Positions 35,402 through 45,000 of a DNA stretch of 64,000 bases are shown here, in pieces. The position numbers and the translations under genes are program-made. The notes beneath the pieces are model-generated. The model was not told the origin of the DNA. It saw nothing but the letters and a program-made list of their open reading frames with translations, and did not search any database. Position 1 is the stretch's first letter; each line of letters starts with the position of its first letter. This DNA is from Chryseobacterium sp. CY350. Its GTDB lineage: Bacteria > Bacteroidota > Bacteroidia > Flavobacteriales > Weeksellaceae. The stretch spans positions 310,001 to 374,000 of the forward strand of contig NZ_CP116034.1 in the NCBI RefSeq assembly GCF_027945075.1. The letters are read 5' to 3'.

Positions 35402-35599
35402 ATGGGAAAGGAAGATACTATAGAAAGTAAAACTGCAAGACTTTATGTGTTAGCCAATTCATACTTGCCAACGTTTGTAATATTTCTAATGGTTTTGCTT
35501 AAAGTCGAAAGCAATTACACAACAGTATTAAATCCTATCATCCTTCCAGTATATGGACGACAAATTATGAATAAAGAAATTAGCAACATAAGATCATGA
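35402..35599 (+). CDS. Small one-TM protein coupled to HEPN-like gene
   Basis: The protein has 65 residues with one membrane helix (about 18-36, ANSYLPTFVIFLMVLLKV). Its stop overlaps the start of the next gene (ATGA at 35596), so translation is coupled. The pairing of a small membrane protein with a HEPN-like protein suggests a two-component module, perhaps toxin and partner. No direct family match. Confidence 0.5.
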   Translation: MGKEDTIESKTARLYVLANSYLPTFVIFLMVLLKVESNYTTVLNPIILPVYGRQIMNKEISNIRS

Positions 35600-36354
35600 A
35601 TAGTATCCTTTTAGAAATCTTGAAAGAATCAAAAATAAACTTGACAGACATGACCTTGCGGACTACTTTTGGAACAAGCTTTAATGAAAAGACGTTTGAC
35701 ATTTCTCCAAAAGATTTTCTGAAGTTTGCAAAAGAAGATCTAAAGGAAGGAAATGAAAAAGGTTTTATAAATAGTATAACAAATTCAAAAAGAGCGATTG
35801 ACTGCCAAATCGATCAAACTTTCGAAACTTTAATTTCAAAGTATGAAAATTTTAATCCTATCATACATGATTTTTTGCAAAATTTTGAATTTGAATCTGA
35901 TATTCCGTTTAAGTTAAGAATGATTCATGCCTTTAACTTGGCTCCAAGTCTAATAATTTCAAAATCGCGAACGTTAAGGAATAAGTTGGAACATATGTAC
36001 CAGAAACCTGAAATTCACGATGTAAAAGAGGCGTTAGATGTCGCAGATCTTTTCCTACGGTCAACTAGTGGTAAACTTGGAATGCTTTGGTCAGAATTTG
36101 AGATCGTCGACTGGAAAAATAATGAATTGAGCTTTGAGTACTCGGATAAAAAGTTTAAAATAGCCCACAAAAAAGAGAACAAGCTTATTAAAACCTACTC
36201 TATTAATCCGGATAATTTAGAGTTTTATGGGCTTCTTAGACTAATGATTTCTTGTGAGGATGAAATAGAAATTAAAGAAACTTTTAAAATTATTCTAAAA
36301 CAAATAAATCATCCGATGCCTATCGATAAAATTAGAATATGTCAAGGTGATTAG
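35596..36354 (+). CDS. Hypothetical HEPN-like protein
   Basis: The protein has 252 residues and is mainly helical in the first 160. The segment SRTLRNKLEHMYQKP contains RNKLEH, the R-N-x3-H spacing of HEPN ribonuclease sites; the rest shows no firm family match. A beta-rich C-terminal third follows. It overlaps a small membrane protein gene by four bases. A 43-base copy of its last codons (40 of 43 bases identical) lies at 54281, directly attached to a cassette motif. Confidence 0.5.
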   Translation: MNSILLEILKESKINLTDMTLRTTFGTSFNEKTFDISPKDFLKFAKEDLKEGNEKGFINSITNSKRAIDCQIDQTFETLISKYENFNPIIHDFLQNFEFESDIPFKLRMIHAFNLAPSLIISKSRTLRNKLEHMYQKPEIHDVKEALDVADLFLRSTSGKLGMLWSEFEIVDWKNNELSFEYSDKKFKIAHKKENKLIKTYSINPDNLEFYGLLRLMISCEDEIEIKETFKIILKQINHPMPIDKIRICQGD

Positions 36355-36504
36355 CACGTCGGCTGTGATTGATTGTGCAATGTAGTGTGAAATTGAAAAT
36401 TTAACGGTAGTTGTTAATTAAATTTTTGCAGAAAATTAAAGATTTGTGCTTCGATTGCCCGATCATTGCAGAGCCCCCTAAAACGTTAGTTATGGATAAA
36501 ACTT

Positions 36505-36520
36505 AATCTCAAAAAACGAT
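36505..36520 (+). repeat. Cassette motif site B (exact consensus)
   Basis: Perfect AATCTCAAAAAACGAT, 150 bases after the HEPN-like gene and 29 bases before the next ATG. The preceding linker holds AAAACGTTAGTTATGGATAA, closely similar to the bases before site I. Confidence 0.75.
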
Positions 36521-36549
36521 AAATAACAAAATTAATAAATATTAAGAAA

Positions 36550-36803
36550 ATGGAAGATTTGACAAAATTGAAAAGACTAATTAGTATTTCTTACGGAATA
36601 CAAGATTTAATTTTTGCAGGGCACCACAATGATATTGAAGCTGGTCAAAAAGCACTAATAGAAGCTTTAAGTCTTGAATTGGGATTTGAAGAATATTCAG
36701 AATTACATAGAGAATTTTGTTAAGTAAAGAAGTTCATTCGGAACATTTAAACGAACAACTGGAAAACGTCAAAGATTTATCCCGATATTTTACACAAGAT
36801 TAA
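36550..36803 (+). pseudogene. Small helical protein gene with one-base frameshift
   Basis: From the ATG at 36550 a 57-codon frame encodes MEDLTKLKRLISISYGIQDL and further helices, stopping at 36723. The next frame continues at once with LSKEVHSEHLNEQLENVKDL and ends at the TAA at 36801-36803. One extra T in the run at about 36718 would give a single protein of about 84 residues. The final stop overlaps cassette motif C. Family unknown. Confidence 0.5.
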
Positions 36804-36817
36804 TCTCACAAAACGAT
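36802..36817 (+). repeat. Cassette motif site C (AATCTCACAAAACGAT)
   Basis: One mismatch to consensus. The stop codon of the preceding frame forms the TAA of TAATCTCA, so there is no linker here. Confidence 0.7.
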
Positions 36818-36926
36818 TAAAAAATTTTAATAGGTAGTATAGGTTATGAAAGTTAAATAAATCAGATTTGCTCAATGCGTAAATTTTAAAGTTGTACTAC
36901 ATTTTATATAAACAAAAAGCAAAGAA

Positions 36927-37406
36927 TTGAATATACAAATTGACAAAAGAGAAATAATTCCCTTGAGTGATTTCGAATTAGGATGGAGGTTTGACAAAGG
37001 TCATAATGCTGATATTTTAGATTACGACAAACAAGAAATTTTAGCTCTATCGGAAATTGAATCTAAAAGACTTAACAAAGTAATCGATTATTATGAAATT
37101 GAATCAAACAGAATTGGAAAATATTTAGAAACAGATTGGCTTTCTGCAAATTCTGAGAATGAGGACAAAGTTGAGAGATTTAGAAATCAGGTAGAAAATT
37201 ATTTAAAACCATTTAATGAAGATATAATAATTTCCTGGGAAAAAAAGCTAGCATTAAAAACAACGAAAAAAATATTCATAAAATATTGGACTGACTTTCT
37301 ATATCCAAGTTCAGATGATGTGACAATAATATCTGAAAGAACAAATTGGATATTATTTTATAATCATTGTGAAGTTGCAAATATTTGGATAAAAAATAAA
37401 TCTTAA
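36927..37406 (+). CDS. Hypothetical cassette protein, TTG start
   Basis: The protein has 159 residues and starts at TTG 36927; no in-frame ATG lies upstream before the stop near 36909. Motifs include REIIPLSDFELGWRF near the N-terminus and TIISERTNWILFYNHCEVANIW near the C-terminus. It is soluble, acidic and helical. I recall similar single-gene proteins with an LS-x-F-E-x-x-WRF start in cassette-like settings of Bacteroidota, but no function. Confidence 0.6.
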   Translation: MNIQIDKREIIPLSDFELGWRFDKGHNADILDYDKQEILALSEIESKRLNKVIDYYEIESNRIGKYLETDWLSANSENEDKVERFRNQVENYLKPFNEDIIISWEKKLALKTTKKIFIKYWTDFLYPSSDDVTIISERTNWILFYNHCEVANIWIKNKS

Positions 37407-37435
37407 AAACCTCGTACAGCAAAGGCTTGACAACA

Positions 37436-37517
37436 GCGGCAGAAAGTCTTTAATTCATGTTTTGTCCTTAGTTGGAAATTTTAAAGTTCCTGCTTCGAAA
37501 TGCGCGCCCTTGTCAAG
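37436..37517. repeat. Inverted repeat in the linker before motif D
   Basis: CTTGACAA (37436-37443) is perfectly inverted as TTGTCAAG (37510-37517), separated by 66 bases. Together they enclose most of the 140-base linker that ends in motif D, an arrangement like the imperfect palindromes of integron attC sites. Confidence 0.45.
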
Positions 37518-37545
37518 ATCCGAAACGATACCTATAAATAAGCGG

Positions 37546-37561
37546 GATCTCAAAAAACGAT
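37546..37561 (+). repeat. Cassette motif site D (GATCTCAAAAAACGAT)
   Basis: One mismatch to consensus, 140 bases after the preceding stop. It is followed by the terminator of a minus-strand small ORF rather than a + gene. Confidence 0.7.
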
Positions 37562-37639
37562 GGCACTTTTAAGATTGTTACAAAAATAGTATCGCAAAAT
37601 AATTTTGGTTTGCTCCTGAACCAACTAATTGTCACACAA

Positions 37640-37664
37640 AAAGCCTGAAAATATTTCAGGCTTT
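37640..37664 (-). terminator. Intrinsic terminator, minus strand
   Basis: An 11-bp perfect stem AAAGCCTGAAA / TTTCAGGCTTT around ATA is followed by TTTTTG on the minus strand, just past the stop of the 37676 ORF. Confidence 0.75.
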
Positions 37665-37675
37665 CGATTTAATAA

Positions 37676-37810
37676 CTACTTCTTTCCGGAGTTTCCACTT
37701 TTGGGTGACGGTGTTGATTTAGGACTATTTCCCCTACTTCCTCCAGATGATTTCCAGTTCTGCTTGGGTAGTTTGGATTTGTATCTTTTGACGTGCTCAT
37801 GACTTGTAAT
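37676..37810 (-). CDS. Short cationic protein without ATG start
   Basis: The frame ending at 37676 encodes about 44 residues, HVKRYKSKLPKQNWKSSGG followed by a Ser/Pro/Gly/Lys-rich tail ending SGKK. It is followed by a strong terminator, which argues that it is real. No ATG lies in frame; the frame opens after a stop with ATT at 37808, while an ATG at 37800 is out of frame. Either the start is unusual or one base is missing. Confidence 0.4.
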   Translation of the reverse strand: MTSHEHVKRYKSKLPKQNWKSSGGSRGNSPKSTPSPKSGNSGKK

Positions 37811-38140
37811 TTAATTTAATGCTATTTTTTATGTCTTTACGGATTTTTCTGACATTTATCTGTAATCCTAATTATGCCAAAAATTCTAACAACTGTAAAC
37901 TCATTATTCTTCCGAACGGTAAACTTTTATAATCATAGAATTATACAAATAATGACCAAGTGAAGGAAAATTAATTGTCTGAATTAAATATTTAATAATT
38001 ATTAGCATAAAGAAATGTGACTTACTGACAAAAGAAATTTAGCACTAAAAGGTAACATATATATCTAAAATTAAATTATCAAATTTCCCTTGTAATGCTA
38101 CTTAGCTTTTGCTTCACGGTATGTTATATAGTTCCATTTC
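37811..38140. other. Intergenic region without recognised features
   Basis: About 330 AT-rich bases between two minus-strand genes. I see no open frame, motif copy or strong hairpin. Confidence 0.4.
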
Positions 38141-38707
38141 TTATTGTTTAGTGAAAATTAAATCTGTTGTTAAAGGCAGATAGACCGTTTTATTAATATT
38201 TGTTGGGCAGTTATCTCCCACAACAGTGCTGTTTGGTTCATAATCCCATGAAATTTGAGTGGGATTAATATATTTAAGTTTGATTTGTCCCCATCCAATT
38301 CCACAATTTGTACCGCCGTAATAAAGTAGAAGAGTGTTGCCATTATTTTCTACCCATTGGCTGTAGATGGTATGCTGTAATTGATTACTTGGGAAAACTA
38401 AATTTTCAGTACTTTGGAGAATTGTTCCAGATGAATTACTTACAGTATATTTCAAAGACAATATATCCTGATAGTATTTATATTGACTTCCATCGAAGAA
38501 GTGATGGATTATCTTGCTAATATTAATACTAATATTTCTGCCTTGAAATTGACTGGTGTAATTTCCTACAAAAAGATCTAATTCATTATTTATATCTTTT
38601 AAATATGAATTAATTGGCACTTCACTATAATCTGTTTTTAATGGATATATTTGTGCTTTACAAGTTATAAATAATAGAAGTATAGTTAATGTAATGATTT
38701 TTTTCAT
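38141..38707 (-). CDS. Hypothetical exported protein
   Basis: The protein has 188 residues with a signal peptide whose end (LLLFITCKAQ) could also be a lipobox, so it may be a lipoprotein. The mature part is beta-rich with Trp and Gly motifs (LLLYYGGTNCGIGWGQIKLKY, WDYEPNSTVVGDNCP). Two Cys may form a disulfide. It starts 17 bases after the JAMM-like lipoprotein gene on the same strand, so they form an operon. I do not recognise the family. Confidence 0.65.
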   Translation of the reverse strand: MKKIITLTILLLFITCKAQIYPLKTDYSEVPINSYLKDINNELDLFVGNYTSQFQGRNISINISKIIHHFFDGSQYKYYQDILSLKYTVSNSSGTILQSTENLVFPSNQLQHTIYSQWVENNGNTLLLYYGGTNCGIGWGQIKLKYINPTQISWDYEPNSTVVGDNCPTNINKTVYLPLTTDLIFTKQ

Positions 38708-38724
38708 AATATTAATAATTTAAA

Positions 38725-40251
38725 TTAAGGGCAAGGAACTGCGTTTATTGTTTTATCACTATTTTGTGTTATTATTGTTACAGCACCGTTATCTTCAATT
38801 CTCTGTAAAATAATCTTTCCTTCTAGCCCCATATCTTTGATAGACTTAAATAACAATTTTTCTAACCCTTCATTACTACTGCTGGAATTATAAAGTCCTG
38901 CTCTTGTTTGATATGTCTTTTTGTGAATATCCAATTCATTTTGAGAGAAAGAAGTAGTAGCATCAGAATAAGAGCCGTTAAATCTTATAACATAATGATA
39001 CATTTTAAATCCACCCGTACAAGTTGAACAAACTTTTTTAACAATCATACCAAAATAGGCGTCATTATGTTCACCCGCAGGTTGGGATCTTGCAAATTTC
39101 AATAAACCGTTATCAATATCTGGAGGCGAATGAATAGGTATGCCTGTAACTGTATGATTATGATATCCACCTTGCCAGCCGGTTCTATCACCTAAATCTA
39201 CTTCATGAGCACCGCCATCTATAATATCAGATGTTGTGCCATCTTTTTTAGTTTTAAATCCCATTTCTCCACCAATAAGAGATTTGTCTTTAAGACTATC
39301 TAACTTTTCCTGTACTGCTGGATTTTCAATGATCTCTTTTGTTTTCTGACAGGGACTTTTTCTTACAGGTAAATTTGGCTGTGTAGGTACTCCGGTTCCA
39401 CAACCATCAATCCCAAGGTCAATTGATGGGTCTAAGGGACCTGAAGGAACTTGAGGAGTAGTACAAGGCTCCGGAGTATATTCTCCCGGTGGACAATCAG
39501 TGCAAGGTTCACCACCTCCACCACCTCCTGTGCCTGGCCCAGTGCCGCCACCGCCGCCACCGCCGCCGCCATCGTCTGTTCCGGAGCACACTAAAGCAAC
39601 CATTGTAAAACTTTTAGCTTGATTTTTTGGAGGTAATTTACAACCACTTTGTCCAGGCATATGGTGACCTGAGGTACAAGATATGTTTATTGTAACAGTT
39701 TCAAAGGAACACGATTGACTTTTGGATGAAATATTAGAATAATTTCCTGTTGAAAGCTCAATCACCTCTGTTTTACCTTTTGTATCTACAAATTCGTTGT
39801 TTTGAATTTTTAGTTTTTCCTCTTCAGTCAAATTGTAGAGTACTAAAAATTCTTTATAGCTACCATCAGGAAGTGGTGTAAGTAAAAGATTTTCTACCAG
39901 TCCGTTTGCAGGTGTGTTGTCTCTTATAATTCGGAAGGTGTATGTATGGTAATTAGGCCCGTTTTCTATATAAATTATATTCTCAGTATCAATAGAAAAA
40001 TTACTCCCATAGCTAGTATTCTTACTCTTTGTTTGCGCAAGAGTTTTTAAGTGAGTTTTTGCTTTATCAAGTTCTGTAATAACCTCATTTTCATGTTTGC
40101 TTTCTTTAAGGGAAATAATTTCTGACGTGAGTATAAAGGCACTACTATTATTAGATAATTCTTGATCTGGGAATTGGTCAGTTCGACAGGAGTTAATTAA
40201 AAATGCTGCAATCAAAGTTATGCAGAGCCTTAATATTAATTTTTTTTTCAT
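38725..40251 (-). CDS. Lipoprotein with Gly-rich linker and JAMM-like metallopeptidase domain
   Basis: The protein has 508 residues with a lipoprotein signal (lipobox LINSC). It has an N-terminal domain (about 25-215), then a Gly/Pro/Thr-rich linker (about 225-300). The C-terminal domain carries GYHNHTVTGIPIHSPPDID, with His364, His366 and an S-x-x-D (375-378), close to the JAMM/MPN+ zinc-peptidase pattern H-x-H ... S-x-x-D; a candidate Glu lies in GGEMGF upstream. The spacing between the second His and the Ser is one longer than in typical JAMM sites. The role could be cleavage of surface proteins or peptides; unproven. Confidence 0.6.
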   Translation of the reverse strand: MKKKLILRLCITLIAAFLINSCRTDQFPDQELSNNSSAFILTSEIISLKESKHENEVITELDKAKTHLKTLAQTKSKNTSYGSNFSIDTENIIYIENGPNYHTYTFRIIRDNTPANGLVENLLLTPLPDGSYKEFLVLYNLTEEEKLKIQNNEFVDTKGKTEVIELSTGNYSNISSKSQSCSFETVTINISCTSGHHMPGQSGCKLPPKNQAKSFTMVALVCSGTDDGGGGGGGGGTGPGTGGGGGGEPCTDCPPGEYTPEPCTTPQVPSGPLDPSIDLGIDGCGTGVPTQPNLPVRKSPCQKTKEIIENPAVQEKLDSLKDKSLIGGEMGFKTKKDGTTSDIIDGGAHEVDLGDRTGWQGGYHNHTVTGIPIHSPPDIDNGLLKFARSQPAGEHNDAYFGMIVKKVCSTCTGGFKMYHYVIRFNGSYSDATTSFSQNELDIHKKTYQTRAGLYNSSSSNEGLEKLLFKSIKDMGLEGKIILQRIEDNGAVTIITQNSDKTINAVPCP

Positions 40252-40631
40252 AGAAATTAGTAATTTTTGTTCGCTAAAGATAGAATTAAATTAAATAATG
40301 AGGATGAACTATTGTTAAATTTATTAAATGATATAAATATTCATAATATCTTTTGCTGGCCTTGATGCACCGGTGTAACTATATGTTAATCTGTATTGGA
40401 GAAATGTAGTAATTGCATATTCGGAGTTGGCTTATAATTCAAGTTTTAGGAAATATTTAAAATTATAAACTGAGATTACAAGTGTTGGAAACAGAGTATG
40501 CAAAATCATTATCTAACTCTGGAAAGAAATTGGAAAACTATGAAAGTGTCAGCATTAATTCACTTGATTTTCTTTTCTGATTGTCTGTCATTTGGAGATT
40601 GTCATTTTCAAAAAACATTGGATTTCGCATC
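40252..40631. other. Intergenic region without recognised features
   Basis: About 380 AT-rich bases between divergent units. No gene or motif copy was found. Confidence 0.4.
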
Positions 40632-41050
40632 ATGAAGCCAGATGAAAAAACAATCCACCGAATTTTGAGAAAATATCTAAAAGACGATCTTTACGATATA
40701 AAATTACAATTTAAGGATCTTGATTTACAAAAAACTAAGTATAAAATATTACGTGTCTCTGAATTTTCAAAATCAAATTCCACATTATTATTTTGTGATT
40801 CTGTAAGCAGAAAACCTTTGTCCTTGTGCACAATGGAAAGTAAAAGGCGAAAAAGAAAATATCTATTTGGGAAGAGTAAACGAAAAAATTCCAGACGTAA
40901 ATAAACTTTGGGATGGTAAAAAATTACCGTTTAAAGTTTATTTAAGGTAAATTTAAATCTGAAAAAGGTGTTCCAAAAGGTTTTAAAAATAAAGAAGCGC
41001 AAAAACTAGCCAAAATTTTTGTCTACATTAAACTTGAAGTGCTGAAATAA
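40632..41050 (+). pseudogene. Unknown cassette gene with frameshift and internal stop
   Basis: From the ATG at 40632 a frame encodes MKPDEKTIHRILRKYLKDDL and on to about 40820. The coherent reading then shifts: WKVKGEKENIYLGRVNEKIP and KLWDGKKLPFKVYLR in one frame, then, after a stop near 40949, GVPKGFKNKEAQKLAKIFVY to the TAA at 41048. The original was a soluble, basic protein of about 140 residues. I do not know the family. Confidence 0.55.
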
Positions 41051-41202
41051 TAGAACATTGCCTAAAAACTATTTACATAGATTTGAATTTTGACAATAGA
41101 AAAGTTTAATTTGAATCTGCCAACAGAAGAGTGAAAGTTTGTGGTATAATTGAAATCTATAAAAAAACAAGCATTCGGTAACAAACATTATAGTTGATAA
41201 CA

Positions 41203-41218
41203 AGTCTCAAAAAACGAT
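41203..41218 (+). repeat. Cassette motif site E (AGTCTCAAAAAACGAT)
   Basis: One mismatch. It lies 152 bases after the broken gene at 40632-41050 and 48 bases from the end of an inverted SNase remnant. Confidence 0.7.
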
Positions 41219-41266
41219 AAAAAATAGGAATAGTACCGTATAATACAAAATACCAACATTTTTATT

Positions 41267-41728
41267 TAATGGGATATGCGATAGTCCCACGGAGCAATTG
41301 CATTTTCTTCAGACCATATGCCAAGCTTTTGCTCCTTTGCAATATTTTGATATTTTTCTAAATCATTATTTTTAGAATATTTATAATACCACCAACCGTA
41401 TCCGGCTTTAATTATTTCTTCAGATAGGTATTTATTGTTGTCATAAAATATTTTAGCTATTGTTCTACCATACCTATCTTTATTGATTTCGTAAAATTCA
41501 ATATTCTTACCAAAAACTTGTGAGCTGGTAAACTGCTTAGCGTGTTTTCCAAAGGATTGACCACTTTCAGGGCAGTCAATATCTGCTAATCATAGGACAT
41601 CCTGTTTATTGCCTTCTAAATAGCACTACTACTGTATCACCATCTTTAATCTCTACAACTTTAGCTTTTATCTGAGATAAAAGAAAATTTGAATGAAGGC
41701 ATAATATTATGGGTATAATTTCTTTCAT
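41267..41728 (-). pseudogene. Thermonuclease (SNase-like) gene, disrupted
   Basis: From the ATG at 41728 the minus strand encodes a signal-like N-terminus and KAKVVEIKDGDTVVVLF, the start of an SNase domain. It then breaks and resumes in another frame with LADIDCPESGQSFGKHAKQF, EINKDRYGRTIAKIF and AGYGWWYYKYSKN, the usual SNase motifs (including the R-Y-G-R catalytic region), ending at the stop at 41267. At least one frameshift and one stop separate the two halves. It runs opposite to its neighbours. Confidence 0.75.
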
Positions 41729-42035
41729 CGTAACAAAATTAAGAGATTTATTTGACAAACGAATTTTCTTAAAATTTAATTTTTGCTATTGGTATACAGT
41801 GTGTTACAGGAGTTTATGAAAAAATAAAAATTTCATTTTAACACGTCAAGTTTTGTCGTTTTCAGGATTGATATTTGCATCAAGAGAAATACAGAAAATG
41901 AAGCTTGCTATTAAAACTTTTGGTGGACATCTTGCCGGAAACCACCTAAAAAAATAAGGCTAAAACCTGAAGTAATTCTAATAAAAAGAAGCTTCAAATT
42001 TTAACCTAAAAAAAATTCAAAACAAATTTACAAAA
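41729..42035. other. Leader region of the 1243-aa protein gene
   Basis: About 300 bases without a convincing gene. A 19-codon frame at about 41899 (MKLAIKTFGGHLAGNHLKK) is the only small ORF with protein-like composition; I do not claim it is expressed. Confidence 0.35.
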
Positions 42036-45000
42036 ATGTCTACAACAACCAATACATCGCAGACACTATTCCGATTCATTAGTATGAGAAACCCTCAGCT
42101 TACGGAAACAAAAAAAGAAAATTTAGGATTTATTCACAGATCAGGCTTAAACACTGCTTTTGATCAGGCAGTGAGTAACAGAGTTGGAATCTCTAAATTA
42201 CAGGCATTGGAAAACCAATGCAGGTCATTCTCTTCTCCTTTAACGGAAAAAGATCTTGAAAACAGCCAATACGCTGCACTTTTGAAAATAGGAAGGAAGA
42301 TCACAAAAAAGGAAGTTCTTTCAAATGATGATCTCATCAAAACAAAAAGTGCTTATTCTACGGGACAAATGGACTTGGGAAAATTATGGGATAATCTGAT
42401 TTATCAAGTCTTTACCCAAAAAGATTTTTATGCTAAAGAAGCTCTTGTACATATTTTAAAAGCTTTGCATATAGGATACGTACAGACTCTATCTCCAACA
42501 GTTGAACTGACAAAAATTAACGGATCTGATCTGATTGCTAAAGCATTAAATGCAAAGGTGGTGATGCCTAAAGAGCTTTTCGTTGAAGAAGAGATTTCTG
42601 GTTCGTCTACAGTCAGTAGAATAGCATCATCTGAGACATCAGAGCTTTCACAGAAAACACAGGAAAGAATAAAAACTGATGCTAAAAGAGATTTGGTAGT
42701 CACTCAGGCTCTTCTTAAAAAAGAACAACTTGAAAAACTAAACAAGGAGTTAGAGAAAATTCAAAAATCGTATCACAATACCCACTCTAAAGAATATCAG
42801 TCTGCTTATGATGATTACATGTCTAAGTATCAATATCAAAGGGAAGAATCTGCAAGGATTTTAGAAGAAATTAACTATTTAATTGAGCAAAAAGCATCTG
42901 AGGAAGAAATAAGAAAATTGTATGAACAATTAAAAGGACTGGAAGTACCTCCTTTTGAGTTTTCTCAGCAAAATGAGATTAATATTTACGAGCTTCAGAA
43001 AAAATTATCTCCGGAATCATTTGAACTTTTTATGAGTTTGTTTGCTTCTCAGGAAATCAATCAAGAATTCTATTCCAAAGTATCATCTACCGATAAAGCA
43101 GAAGCCGTTTCAGATACTCAGTTAAGAGTAGGAACACAAACGCTTCAGATTGATGAAAGTTTTCAGACGTATGATGATGTAATTTCTCAGGTACAAAATC
43201 ATGCTTCCCTGACTATCCAGACAGCTTTGGAAAATACAATTTTAGAACAAACACAATATGCTAATATAGGAGGTGCATTAATTCCTATTGGAAGCTCTTT
43301 AACCAGAACTCACTTAGCATACAGCGTATTGGCTAACTGGAATAGATCTGCCTTTATTCCAAATAACGGATTTATTAATTTCTCTTTTGAAGTTCAGGAT
43401 AATTCATGGAACGTTGCCAATGCCAGAGTTACATTAGAATCCAATACCGGAAATCATGAAGAAGCATTAGGAAATGTTGATGTGCTTAACGGAACCGTTA
43501 GTTTTCCTGCACTAATGGTTAATAAATTCTCATCCATTAGCAAGGTAAGGATAGACGTTTATTTCAATAATGGCAGAGAAGCTTATTTAGAGCTGCTTAA
43601 GATTCCTACTAATGAACTTCAGGTTGGGTTACTTACCTTAAAGCCGGGTAAGGAAGGTCCGAGAGAAGAAGAACCGGGAGAAGAAATGTCAACCGCAAGA
43701 AAAATGTTCGGACTGAAGAGACTGGGTATTGCAGAATACATGAAGGTTGTTCAGAGTACCCACGCCTATGTACCTGGAGATGTTACGCATATTGAAAACA
43801 TTATGGCAAGGGAATTTAAGCAGAAATCAACCAGAAGGCTTAGAAAAACCGAACTCCAAAATACATCTACAAAATCTACAGAACGTGAAACTCTTACCGA
43901 TACGACAACGACAACAAGGCATGATATGCAGTCAGAAGTTGCCAATGTGATCATGAAAGACACAAGTGCACAGGCATACGCTAACTGGAGTAAAGACACT
44001 GAAGTTTACGGAAGATTTGAAGTAGGTGGAAGTCTTGCCACTCATAACGCTAAAGAAAACAGTGTACGACAGGCAGTAACGCAGTCTCAGGAAATTACCA
44101 ATAAAGCTACCGATAAACTCCTTACCAAAATTTCTGAGGAAAGAATTGAAAAGATAATCGAAGAGTATGAAGAAAATAATGCGCATGGTTTTGATAATCG
44201 AAATGGCGATAAACATGTCGTAGGTGTTTACCGATGGGTAGATATGAAATACAAAAACCAAATCTACAACTACGGGAAACGTACCATGTTTGAATTCATG
44301 ATCCCCGAACCGGCAAGATTACACAGATTGGCTTTGGCAGTAGCAAAAGCAGATGTATTGACCGCACCGATAGATCCTAGAAAAGCACCGGCTCCTTACA
44401 CGATGCCGAACCCAAAGGCAGCCACAAAAACATTATTGCAATACTGGGCAGATGTTTACGGAGTGACACTTACCGATGAAATGCCGGGCAAGGAAGTCAT
44501 TCTTAATGCCAATGCAAGCCCTCAAACTGAAGGAGAAGGAGTATTCTTTGATGCCAATTTAGAGATTCCTGACGGATATAAAGCTACTACTGCATCTGTT
44601 GTATGGGCTTATAATAAGCAAAGAAACAGATCAGGGTTCTTTCAAGGGAATTATATATTGTCTTCCTATTTGTCTTTCGGTAACCTGAAGGGAGGAAGTT
44701 TTTATAAAGAAACCAGAAATCAGACCCTTAACGGAACTGAAGGAGTAAGTGGATTGAATCTTACAGGAGTATTCAATTACAGAATATCCGGAAAAAACAT
44801 AGGGGGATTTAATATCGCTTTAAAATTCCCATGTGTTCCTAACGATACTAATGTTCTGGCGTGGCAGACAGAAAACTATAATGCCATTATCGAAGCTTAT
44901 AAAGAAGCTTATGAGAAATTTAAAGAAGAACAGGCTAGAATAGACAAAGAGCAGAAAGAGAAAGAAGCAGAAGCTAAGGATAAAATAGGGAATTTCTACC

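Noticed and set aside
36371..36520. Canonical integron attC site
   Set aside because: GTTAG-like bases are present but I cannot pair a matching complementary core at the other end with usual spacing; only a loose resemblance is claimed.
42428..42703. Minus-strand frames inside the 1243-aa gene (also 43766-44261, 44820-45029)
   Set aside because: They are shadows of a long, motif-bearing + frame.
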